Shown: positions 24,847 through 32,018 of the stretch, piece after piece
How positions within the stretch are numbered: the first letter of the stretch is position 1
How the letters are laid out: every line of letters begins with the position of its first letter
Assembly (NCBI GenBank): GCA_016789955.1
Contig: JAEUPB010000061.1
Span: 1 to 37,225 of the forward strand
Reading direction: 5' to 3'
DNA length: 37,225 nucleotides
DNA from: Rubrivivax sp.
GTDB taxonomy: Bacteria > Pseudomonadota > Gammaproteobacteria > Burkholderiales > Burkholderiaceae_C
Translations under genes and position numbers: made by a program
Notes under the pieces: generated by a model
Told to the model about the DNA's origin: nothing
Seen by the model: only the letters and a program-made list of their open reading frames with translations
The model's database searches: none

Positions 24847-25526
24847 GGTGTCGTCTCCTGGTCGTTGGGTGATGCGCCGGCCTGTCCGCCGGTGGGTTCG
24901 GGGTCCACGAGCCTGCCGAGGTAGCCCCGCACGCCGGGCAGGGCCAGCAGTTCCTGCATCGATGCCGCTGCGTGCAGCCGGCTCACGCGGGCGGCGTCCT
25001 TCTGCGCGAAGAAGTAGCGATCGCAGGTCTGATCGAGGATCTGCAGGTGCACCGGCTCGTTGGGGTGCAGGCAGAGGAACACCAGGTGGCCGGTATCCCG
25101 GAGTTGCCGGAAGAAGTCCAGCATGAAGCCGATGTAGCCGTCCTGGGTGTTGAACTGCGGCTCGTCGAAGAGGTGCACCACCGCCTCGCGCCGGACGGCC
25201 GCTTCGAGCAGGACGTTCGGCCGCGTGCGGTGGAAGTGCCGCAACTGGTACGACTGGTGATAGTGCAGCGCCAGCCTGCCGCGTTCGGCGTAGCGGACAC
25301 GGTGGATGTCCTGGCCGGCCACGCGCACGCAGCCCTCGGTGGGCACGTTGCCCCCGGTGATCAGTTCGAACAGCGTCGTCTTGCCGGCACCGTTGGCACC
25401 CAGCACACCGACGATCGCCGGAGCCTCGATGCGGAAGTCGGCACGCAGCTCGAAGCTCACCTCGCGGGCCGTCCAGCCGCGCGTGTAGCGCTTGACCAGG
25501 CCATCGACATGCAACAGGGGCGCCAT
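24843..25526 (-). CDS. Atypical ABC-type ATPase lacking the signature motif
   Basis: This 227-residue cytoplasmic protein begins as a normal ABC ATPase: LLHVDGLVKRYTRGWTAREVSFEL and Walker A GANGAGKT (43-50). A Q-loop-like HYHQSYQ lies near 89-93. A Walker B-like VVHLFDEP (116-123) and an H-loop-like CLHPNEP (His154) follow. Walker A and B are only about 70 residues apart, against about 115 in the neighbouring LivF. No LSGGQ signature or helical subdomain lies between them; that space reads RTRPNVLLEAAVRREAVV. The protein continues in frame to a compact end, so this is not a frameshift. It follows livF by 3 bp and overlaps dctP by 4 bp. It may be a regulatory or coupling ATPase, or an unusual subfamily. 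Ordinary ABC transport activity is doubtful. Confidence 0.8.
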   Translation of the reverse strand: MAPLLHVDGLVKRYTRGWTAREVSFELRADFRIEAPAIVGVLGANGAGKTTLFELITGGNVPTEGCVRVAGQDIHRVRYAERGRLALHYHQSYQLRHFHRTRPNVLLEAAVRREAVVHLFDEPQFNTQDGYIGFMLDFFRQLRDTGHLVFLCLHPNEPVHLQILDQTCDRYFFAQKDAARVSRLHAAASMQELLALPGVRGYLGRLVDPEPTGGQAGASPNDQETTP

Positions 25527-25529
25527 CGC

Positions 25530-26315
25530 TCAGATCCCCAACCAGCGTGAGCGCAGCGCGGCATCGTCCCGCAGAGCCTGCGCCGTGCAGGCGTGGACGA
25601 CGCGCCCGCCCTGCATCATGCAGACGCGGTCGGCCACCTCCAGCGCGCAAGCGACGTTCTGCTCCACCAGCAGCACCGCCACGCCCTCGGACTTCAGCCG
25701 CCGGATCGCGGAGATCACGTCCTGCACGACTTTCGGGGCCAGTCCCTGGCTCGGCTCGTCGAGCAGCACCAGGCCCGGCGCCCCGAGCAGCACGCGCGAG
25801 ATGGCCACCATCTGCATTTCGCCGCCCGACAGGTTCTCGCACTCGCGCGGCATCAGGTACTCCAGCGCCGAGAACAGGCCGAAGCACTCCTGAAGGCTCC
25901 AGGCCCGGAAGCGCGTCGTCTTGCGTGCGATCGCGAGGTTGCGTGCCACGGACAGTGTCGGAAACACGCGTCGGTCGTCCGGCACCCACCCCACGCCCGC
26001 CGCAGCGATCTCATGGGTCGGAAGGCGCGTGACGTCGCGGCCGTCGAAGCGCACGCGGCCGGCCGAGGCGGGCGTCAGCCCCAGGATGGACCTCAGGGTG
26101 GTGGTCTTCCCGGCGCCATTGGGGCCGAGCAGCGCCAGCACCTCGCCGGGGGCGAGCTGCAGGCTCACGCCGAAGAGCACCTGCGTCTCGCCGTAGTGCG
26201 TGTCGATGCCATCGACGTCGAGCAGCGACGCGGGTGCCTGCGACGCCGCGCGCACCGGAGAGGCGAGGTGGCTGGTGCCGCTCAAGTCCGCCCCAGGCTC
26301 GAACGTTGCACCCAT
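25530..26315 (-). CDS. livF: LIV-type ABC transporter ATP-binding protein LivF
   Basis: This 261-residue ATPase is one of the pair used by branched-chain amino-acid-type (HAAT) importers. After an N-terminal extension of about 28 residues come LLDVDGIDTHYGETQVLFGVSL and Walker A GPNGAGKT (64-71). VPDDRRVFPTLSVARNL is the LivF-type Q-loop region; then come the signature ENLSGGEMQMVAISR and Walker B LVLLDEPSQGLAPKVVQDV. ATG 26315 overlaps the end of livG by 34 bp. An in-frame GTG about 20 codons later would remove most of the extension and the overlap, so the start is uncertain. It works with LivG, with LivM upstream, and with LivH and a binding protein in the divergent unit. Confidence 0.93.
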   Translation of the reverse strand: MGATFEPGADLSGTSHLASPVRAASQAPASLLDVDGIDTHYGETQVLFGVSLQLAPGEVLALLGPNGAGKTTTLRSILGLTPASAGRVRFDGRDVTRLPTHEIAAAGVGWVPDDRRVFPTLSVARNLAIARKTTRFRAWSLQECFGLFSALEYLMPRECENLSGGEMQMVAISRVLLGAPGLVLLDEPSQGLAPKVVQDVISAIRRLKSEGVAVLLVEQNVACALEVADRVCMMQGGRVVHACTAQALRDDAALRSRWLGI

Positions 26316-27022
26316 GGGTTCGCGCGCAGCGCGGCGGGCGTGCCTTCGGCGATCACCTGACCCCAGTGGATCACCGAGATCCGGTCGGCGAGCCGGAAGA
26401 GAAAGTGCATGTCGTGCTCGATGATCACGATGGCGAGCTGCCGCTTCAGCGACTCGATCAGATCGAACAGGCGGGCCGTGCCCTCCACGCCCAGGCCGGC
26501 CGTGGGTTCGTCCAGGAAGAGCAGCCGAGGCCGCGCCGCCAGCGCCACGCCGATCTCCAGGGCACGGCGCTCCCCGTAGGACAGGCGGCGGGACGCCGCC
26601 CGTTCCTTGCCCGCCAGGCCCACGCGGGCCAGCAGTTCGGCCGCCTCGTCGTAAGCGGACTGCTGCCGCGCGAGGTCGCGCCACATCGACCATCCATGCC
26701 GGCGCACCTGGGGCAGCGCGATGACCACGTTGTCGATGGCGCTGTACTCGTCGAACAGGTTCATCACCTGGAACGAGCGCGAGATGCCCAGCCGGGCGAT
26801 CTCGCGCGGCGTGCGTCCGCCGATGGAGCGGCCTTCGAACAGGACCTCGCCGCCGTCGGGCTTGTAGCGCCCGGTCAGCACGTTGAAGCAGGTGGTCTTG
26901 CCGGCGCCGTTGGGCCCCATGATTCCGCACAGCTCGCCGTGGTCGACGCGCAGCGACACGTCCTGCAGCACCACCTGCGCGCCGAACCGCTTCTGCAACG
27001 CCCGCGCTTCGAACAGGGGCAT
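26282..27022 (-). CDS. livG: LIV-type ABC transporter ATP-binding protein LivG
   Basis: This 246-residue ATPase is the second of the LivG/LivF pair. Walker A GPNGAGKTT is at 36-44, followed by CFNVLTGRYKPDGGEVLFEGRSIGG. ISRSFQVMNLFDEYSAIDNV gives the LivG-type Q-loop, RRLSYGERRALEIGVALA the signature (LSYGE, usual for LivG) and LLFLDEPTAGLGVEG the Walker B. VIIEHDMHFLFRLADRISVIHWG carries the H-loop. It starts 4 bp after the livM stop, so the genes are co-transcribed. The C-terminus overlaps the livF start. The length is typical. Confidence 0.95.
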   Translation of the reverse strand: MPLFEARALQKRFGAQVVLQDVSLRVDHGELCGIMGPNGAGKTTCFNVLTGRYKPDGGEVLFEGRSIGGRTPREIARLGISRSFQVMNLFDEYSAIDNVVIALPQVRRHGWSMWRDLARQQSAYDEAAELLARVGLAGKERAASRRLSYGERRALEIGVALAARPRLLFLDEPTAGLGVEGTARLFDLIESLKRQLAIVIIEHDMHFLFRLADRISVIHWGQVIAEGTPAALRANPWVQRSSLGRT

Positions 27023-27026
27023 GGTC

Positions 27027-28046
27027 TCAAGCCTCCCTGGCCGGTGCCGGCACCGGTGGCGCGGGCGCCCGGCTGGGGGCCGCGCGGCGTCTCCAGGCCT
27101 GCCAGGCGCCGGCGATGCCGTCGGGCTGGAACAGCACGATGGCCATGAACAGCAGCCCGTACCAGAGCAGCCACGCCTCGGTGTAGGCGCCGAGCAGGTC
27201 GCGGGCCATGATGAACACCAGCGCGCCGATCACAGGGCCCCAGAAGCTCACGAGGCCGCCGCCGATCAGCACCATCATCACGACGAAGCCGGAGTTGTGC
27301 AGACTCATGACGTTGGGGTAGGCCGACTGCTGCGCCATTGCGAACAGCGCCCCCGCCAGACCCGACAGCGCCGCCGACAGGACGAACGCGACCCACTTGT
27401 AGCGCCACACGTCGTGGCCGACGAAGCTGGCGCGCATCTCGTTCTGCTTGATCGCACGCAGGATCCGGCCGAACGGAGAGTGGACCAGCCGCCACAACGC
27501 CACGAGCACGCCCGCGAACACCGCGAGCACGAAGTAGAAGAGGGCCTCGTTGCTGGACAGCGGGACGTCGACCCCCGGCAGCCGCAGCGGCGGCCGCTCG
27601 ATCTTCAGCAGCCCGTCTTCGCCGCCGGTGACGGAGTGCCACTTGATCGCCACGAACCACAGCACCTGCCCGAACGCGATCGTCAGCAGCGCGTAGTAGA
27701 TGCCGCGCCGGTGGGAGATGAAGGCAGCCACCACGGCGCCGACCACCGCCGCCGCGAGCAGCGCGCCCGCCAGCCCGGTGAGCAACCCCGCACCGGCCTT
27801 GTGTTGCAGCAGCCCGAAGGCGTACGCGCCGACGCCGAAGTAGGCCCCGTGCCCGAAGGAGGGCAACCCGCCCTGGCCCAGCAGCAGGTTGTGCGCGAGC
27901 GCGAAGATCATCCAGATGACGATCTCCACGGCGAGGTACTGGTAGAGCCCGACCCGGGCCAGCCACAGCGGCGTCGATGCCAGCAGCAGCAGCGTCACCA
28001 GCATGGGCGCTGTCACCGGGGCGGCGGGTGCGGCGGACGCGGACAT
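27027..28046 (-). CDS. livM: LIV-type ABC transporter permease LivM
   Basis: This 339-residue inner-membrane permease has about nine helices. The family core is LLGQGGLPSFGHGAYFGVGAYAFGLL (usual GxxSxGxxAFxGxGAY, with P-S-F-G-H here). The docking loop is GRILRAIKQNEMRASFVGHDVWRYKWVAFVLSA, and the C-terminal helix is GGLVSFWGPVIGALVFIMARDLLG. It heads the leftward unit and starts 81 bp from the regulator's possible leader, facing the divergent promoter region with the candidate RpiR operator. Its channel partner LivH is encoded more than 5 kb away on the other strand, an unusual split. The C-terminal tail is Ala/Pro/Arg-rich. Confidence 0.94.
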   Translation of the reverse strand: MSASAAPAAPVTAPMLVTLLLLASTPLWLARVGLYQYLAVEIVIWMIFALAHNLLLGQGGLPSFGHGAYFGVGAYAFGLLQHKAGAGLLTGLAGALLAAAVVGAVVAAFISHRRGIYYALLTIAFGQVLWFVAIKWHSVTGGEDGLLKIERPPLRLPGVDVPLSSNEALFYFVLAVFAGVLVALWRLVHSPFGRILRAIKQNEMRASFVGHDVWRYKWVAFVLSAALSGLAGALFAMAQQSAYPNVMSLHNSGFVVMMVLIGGGLVSFWGPVIGALVFIMARDLLGAYTEAWLLWYGLLFMAIVLFQPDGIAGAWQAWRRRAAPSRAPAPPVPAPAREA

Positions 28047-28126
28047 GGCACGGATGAATTTCGGCGGGCGGGGCGTACGGATCCGACCAACGCGCGGTGC
28101 GCCCTTTTTAGGATGACGACGTGAAC

Positions 28127-28142
28127 GAGAATATCTATTCTC
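28127..28142. promoter_or_regulatory. Palindromic candidate operator for the RpiR regulator
   Basis: GAGAATA and TATTCTC (7-bp perfect arms, 2-nt centre) form a 16-bp AT-rich palindrome. It lies between livM and the RpiR gene, 42 bp before ATG 28185. Written as AGAA-N6-TTCT, it resembles the GGAA-N6-TTCC type of site I recall for rhizobial IolR, a regulator of the same family. That comparison is from memory. The location in the divergent promoter region suggests control of both units by one site. Confidence 0.6.
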
Positions 28143-28184
28143 ATCTTGCGCATGTCAAGCACGTTTGTTCTAATCCGGTCCGCC

Positions 28185-29066
28185 ATGAGCGCCGCGACCC
28201 CCGACTTCGACGCCTTCACGTCCGCCGTCAACGAGGCCTATCCCAGGCTCTCGCCGCAGCAGCGGCTGATCGCGCAGTACGTGCTCGAGCACCCCGACGA
28301 GTTCGCACTCGGCACGGCCGCCAGCGTGGCGGAGGCGGCGGCGGTGCAGCCCTCGGCGCTGGTGCGTTTCGCCAATGCCATCGGATACGCCGGATTCAGC
28401 GAGCTGCAGCAGGTCTTCCAGGCGCGGCTGCTGCACCGCGCGGGTTCGTACCGCGAGCGCATCGGCGCGATGCGCGCGAGCGCCGGCCCGTCCGACGGCG
28501 TGTTGCACCAGTTCATCGACGAGGGTGTCGACGACCTGCGACAGCTGCAGCACAACGTGCGCGCGGCCGATCTCGACGCCGCCGCCGATCTGATCCGCCG
28601 GGCGCCGCGCGTGCACGTGCTGGCGCAGCGCAGGGCGTTCCCCGTGGCGGCCTACCTCGCCTACGCCCTCGGACAGCTCGACCTCAAGGTGCAACTGCTC
28701 GATGGCATCGGCGGCATGCTGGGCGAGTCCCTGTCGCAGATCGGCGCGGGCGAGCTGCTCGTCGTGGCCAGCTTCAAGAACTATTCACCGCAGGTGATCG
28801 AGGCAGCCGCCGGAGCCCACGGGCGCGGGCTGGATGTGGTGGCCATCACCGACCACGCCTGGTCGCCGCTGCGCGCGTCCGCCCGCGTCTGCTTCGAGCT
28901 GGGGTCGGGGCCGAGCGCCTCGTTCCGTTCGCTGGTGGCGCCGTTGTGCCTTTCCCAGGCGCTGGTCGTGCGCGCGGGGCAGAAGCTGCTGGAGAAGCCT
29001 CCCCGGCGGCCGGCGCCCGCGTCGTCGCCCTCGCGCCGGGCACGGACGAACGGAGCAGGACGATGA
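28185..29066 (+). CDS. RpiR/MurR-family transcriptional regulator
   Basis: This 293-residue DNA-binding protein has an N-terminal helix-turn-helix domain at about residues 10-85 (LSPQQRLIAQYVLEHPDEFALGTAASVAE, VQPSALVRFANAIGYAGFSELQQVFQ). A SIS sugar-phosphate-binding domain lies at about 125-260 (VHVLAQRRAFPVAAYLAYALGQLD; LVVASFKNYSPQVIEAA). RpiR proteins respond to phosphorylated sugars. An inducer produced by the adjoining IolC kinase, such as 2-deoxy-5-keto-gluconate 6-phosphate, would be logical, but that is inference. Starts at TTG 28146 and ATG 28152 are also in frame. ATG 28185 is preferred because homology begins just after it and it leaves the palindrome clear. Its stop overlaps the iolC start (ATGA). 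Confidence 0.92.
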   Translation: MSAATPDFDAFTSAVNEAYPRLSPQQRLIAQYVLEHPDEFALGTAASVAEAAAVQPSALVRFANAIGYAGFSELQQVFQARLLHRAGSYRERIGAMRASAGPSDGVLHQFIDEGVDDLRQLQHNVRAADLDAAADLIRRAPRVHVLAQRRAFPVAAYLAYALGQLDLKVQLLDGIGGMLGESLSQIGAGELLVVASFKNYSPQVIEAAAGAHGRGLDVVAITDHAWSPLRASARVCFELGSGPSASFRSLVAPLCLSQALVVRAGQKLLEKPPRRPAPASSPSRRARTNGAGR

Positions 29067-31060
29067 CGAACACGCTGACTGCCGAACACACCGACGCGCT
29101 CGACGTCGTCTGCATCGGCCGGGCCGCGGTGGACCTGTACGGCGAGCAGGTCGGCGGGCGCCTCGAGGACATGCAGACGTTCGCGAAGTACATCGGCGGC
29201 TCGCCCACGAACACCGCCGTCGGCGCATCGCGTCTCGGATTGCGAGCGGGGCTCATCAGCTGCGTGGGCGACGAGCACAACGGTCGCTTCGTCCGCGAGA
29301 CGCTGCAGCGCGAACGCGTCGACGTCGAGCAGCTGCGCACCGATCCGGCACGCCTCACCGCGCTCGTCTTCCTCGGGATCCGCGACGAGCACACCTTCCC
29401 GCTGATCTTCTACCGTGATCATTGCGCCGACATGGCGCTGCGCGCCGAGCACATCGAGGAGGCCTACCTCGCGCGCGCCCGCGCCGTGCTCATCAGCGGC
29501 ACGCACCTGTCGCACCCCGAGACCCGGGCCGCCTGCATGCGCGCCATCGAGCTGGCCCGCCGGCACGGGCGCAAGGTGGTGCTCGACATCGACTATCGCC
29601 CCGTGCTGTGGGGGCTGACGTCCCCGGGCCTCGGGGAGCGGCGGTACGTCGCCTCGGCCACGGTCAGCGAGCAACTGCAGGCGGTGCTGTCCGGCTGCGA
29701 CCTGGTGGTGGGTACGGAGGAGGAGGTGCACATCGCCGGCGGCAGCGGCGAGACGCTGGCCGCTCTGCGCCGCATCCGCGAGCTCACCCGTGGCTTGGTG
29801 GTGATGAAGCGGGGCCCGATGGGCTGCGTGGCCTACGACGGGCCGATTCCCGACGCCGTCGACGGCGGGCTGATCGGCCCCGGATTTCCGGTCGAGGTCT
29901 TCAACGTGCTCGGCGCCGGCGACGCATTCATGGCAGGGCTGCTGCGAGGCTGGCTCCGCGGCGAACCCCTGCTGGAGGCGCTCCGGTTCGCCAACGCCTG
30001 CGGGGCGCTCGTCGTGTCACGCCATGGCTGCGCCCCGGCGATGCCGAGCTGGACCGAGCTGCGGCACTTCCTCGACCACGGTTCGCCCTGTACCCGCCTG
30101 CGCGAGGATGCGTTGCTCGAGCGCCTGCATGCGGTGACGACGCGCGCACCGGCGGCTCCCGCGCTTGCCGTGCTGGCGTTCGACCACCGGTCCCAGCTCG
30201 AGGACCTCGCCGGCCCCGCTCCGAACGCCGCCCGCCGCATCGGCCGCTTCAAGGCGCTCGTGGCGCGGGCGGCGGCGCAGGCATACGCCGCAGAGCAGGC
30301 CCGGCAGTCCGGCGCGATGGACCTGCCGGCGCCCGGTGTGATCATCGACGACCGCTACGCCGAACCGGTCCTGCACGGGCTGACCGGCACGGGGTGGTGG
30401 ATCGGTCGACCGGTGGAGCGGCCGGGTTCGCGTCCGCTGCATTTCGAGGCCGGTCCCAACGTCGCGCTGGCGCTGCGGAGCTGGCCGGCCGAGCACGTGG
30501 TCAAGTGTCTGGTCCTGCATCATCCGGAAGACGAATCGGAACTCGCCCGAACGCAGACCGAGTCGGTCGCCGCACTGGCCGATGCCGCGCGCCGCACCGG
30601 GCACGAGTTGCTGCTCGAACTGATCCCGCCGCCGACGGGCCCGATGGACGAGTGGACGGTGACGCGCGGCGTGGCGCAGCTCTACGAGGCCGGCATCCGT
30701 CCGGACTGGTGGAAGCTGCCGCCTCCCACGCCCGCCGCGTGGGAGGCCTTGTCGGCCTGCATCCGGCAGCATGACCCGTACTGCCGCGGCGTGCTGCTGC
30801 TGGGCCTCGAGGCGGATGAGGAGGAGCTCTCGGCCGCGTTCCGTGCGGCACGCGGCCAGCCGCTGTGCCGTGGCTTCGCCATCGGGCGCAGCATCTTCGC
30901 CTCCGCCGCGCAGGCCTGGTTCGCCGGCCGGTGCGACGACGCGGCCGCGGTGGCCGACATCGCCGTGCGCTACCAGCGCCTGATCAGGACGTGGCAGGCC
31001 GCGCAACGGCCTGACGCGCCCGCCGCGTCCCCGACGCTCCCACACCTCCGGCAGGTTTGA
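29063..31060 (+). CDS. iolC: Bifunctional 5-dehydro-2-deoxygluconokinase / DUF2090 aldolase (IolC fusion)
   Basis: This is a 665-residue cytoplasmic fusion. The N-terminal PfkB kinase (about 14-340) has GGSPTNTAVGASRLG at 45-59 and NVLGAGDAFMAGLLRGW at 281-297, with catalytic Asp287; the NVLGAGDAF variant is characteristic of IolC. The C-terminal DUF2090 domain (about 368-648) begins LAVLAFDHRSQLEDL and contains WWKLPPP. In the inositol pathway the kinase makes 2-deoxy-5-keto-gluconate 6-phosphate, and the second domain is thought to cleave it to DHAP and malonate semialdehyde, the IolJ step. ATG 29063 has AGCAGGA upstream and overlaps the regulator's stop. iolB, iolD, iolE and iolG are absent from the window, so a related substrate is possible. 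Confidence 0.9.
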   Translation: MTNTLTAEHTDALDVVCIGRAAVDLYGEQVGGRLEDMQTFAKYIGGSPTNTAVGASRLGLRAGLISCVGDEHNGRFVRETLQRERVDVEQLRTDPARLTALVFLGIRDEHTFPLIFYRDHCADMALRAEHIEEAYLARARAVLISGTHLSHPETRAACMRAIELARRHGRKVVLDIDYRPVLWGLTSPGLGERRYVASATVSEQLQAVLSGCDLVVGTEEEVHIAGGSGETLAALRRIRELTRGLVVMKRGPMGCVAYDGPIPDAVDGGLIGPGFPVEVFNVLGAGDAFMAGLLRGWLRGEPLLEALRFANACGALVVSRHGCAPAMPSWTELRHFLDHGSPCTRLREDALLERLHAVTTRAPAAPALAVLAFDHRSQLEDLAGPAPNAARRIGRFKALVARAAAQAYAAEQARQSGAMDLPAPGVIIDDRYAEPVLHGLTGTGWWIGRPVERPGSRPLHFEAGPNVALALRSWPAEHVVKCLVLHHPEDESELARTQTESVAALADAARRTGHELLLELIPPPTGPMDEWTVTRGVAQLYEAGIRPDWWKLPPPTPAAWEALSACIRQHDPYCRGVLLLGLEADEEELSAAFRAARGQPLCRGFAIGRSIFASAAQAWFAGRCDDAAAVADIAVRYQRLIRTWQAAQRPDAPAASPTLPHLRQV

Positions 31061-31063
31061 GAC

Positions 31064-31966
31064 ATGACGACCACCACGATCGGATTCATAGGACTGGGCA
31101 TGATGGGCCACGGCATGGCCGCCAACCTGCTCAGGAAAGGCTATGGCCTGCGCTTCAAGGTGCACCGCAACCGGGGCAATCTCGCGGACCTCGTGCAAGC
31201 CGGCGCGCAGGAGGTGGCAACGCACTGCGAGCTGGTTCGAGACGCCGAGGCCGTGGTGCTGTGCGTCACCGGCTCCCCGCAGATCGACAGCATCGTGCTG
31301 GGCGAAGGTGGTCTGCTGGAGGCGGCACAGCCGGGCCTGCTCGTCATCGACACGTCCACGGCCGAGCCGGCTTCGGCATCGCGGATCCGCGAGGCGTTCG
31401 TCGCCAAGGGCTGCCGCTACGTCGACGCTCCGCTGTCGCGCACGCCCAAGGAGGCCGAGGAGGGGCGGCTCAACTCGATGGTGGGAGCGACCCCGAGCGA
31501 CCTCGAGCGCGCTCGGCCGATCCTGGCGGCGTTCTGCGAGAACGTGATCCATGTCGGGCCCCCCGGCCACGGGCACGTGCTCAAGCTGGTCAGCAACATG
31601 CTCGCGATGACGATGGCCGCCTCGATCGCGGAGGGGCTGGCCGCTGCGGCGAAGGCCGGGCTCGACCTGCGCAAGGTCTTCGAGGTGATCTCGGCCGGTG
31701 GCGTGAACTCCGGCATCTTCCGCCTGATGGTCGGACCGATGCTCGAGGGCGACCTGGGAGGCCTGAAGTTCGCGATCGCCAATGCGCAGAAGGACCTGCG
31801 CTACTTCACGCACATGACCGAGATGCTGCCCACGACCTCCTATCTCGCCGAGGCTGCGCACCAGAGCTTCGTGCAGGCCACCAACCTCGGGCTCGGCGAT
31901 CGGTTCATCGCCTCGCTGTTCGAGGCGCAGGAGACCCTCAACGGCACCCGCATCGTCCCCCGCTAG
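31064..31966 (+). CDS. NAD(P)-dependent beta-hydroxyacid dehydrogenase (HIBADH/GarR-like)
   Basis: This is a 300-residue oxidoreductase of the 3-hydroxyisobutyrate dehydrogenase family. The Rossmann motif GLGMMGHGMAANLL starts at residue 10. The catalytic Lys is K174 in HVLKLVSNMLAM, and the C-terminal all-helical domain follows. The substrate loop reads DAPLSRTPKEAEEG (121-134), where the family norm is DAPVSGG followed by a G-x-L. The Ser-Gly-Gly that holds the substrate carboxylate is thus altered, and an unusual substrate is likely. It could interconvert malonate (or tartronate) semialdehyde and its hydroxyacid next to IolC and MmsA, which is inference. It starts 3 bp after the iolC stop, so it belongs to the same operon. 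Confidence 0.9.
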   Translation: MTTTTIGFIGLGMMGHGMAANLLRKGYGLRFKVHRNRGNLADLVQAGAQEVATHCELVRDAEAVVLCVTGSPQIDSIVLGEGGLLEAAQPGLLVIDTSTAEPASASRIREAFVAKGCRYVDAPLSRTPKEAEEGRLNSMVGATPSDLERARPILAAFCENVIHVGPPGHGHVLKLVSNMLAMTMAASIAEGLAAAAKAGLDLRKVFEVISAGGVNSGIFRLMVGPMLEGDLGGLKFAIANAQKDLRYFTHMTEMLPTTSYLAEAAHQSFVQATNLGLGDRFIASLFEAQETLNGTRIVPR

Positions 31967-32018
31967 GCCGGGCGGGCACTCAGCACGGCGGCCGGCGCCG
32001 CCACACCAGGAGACCACC

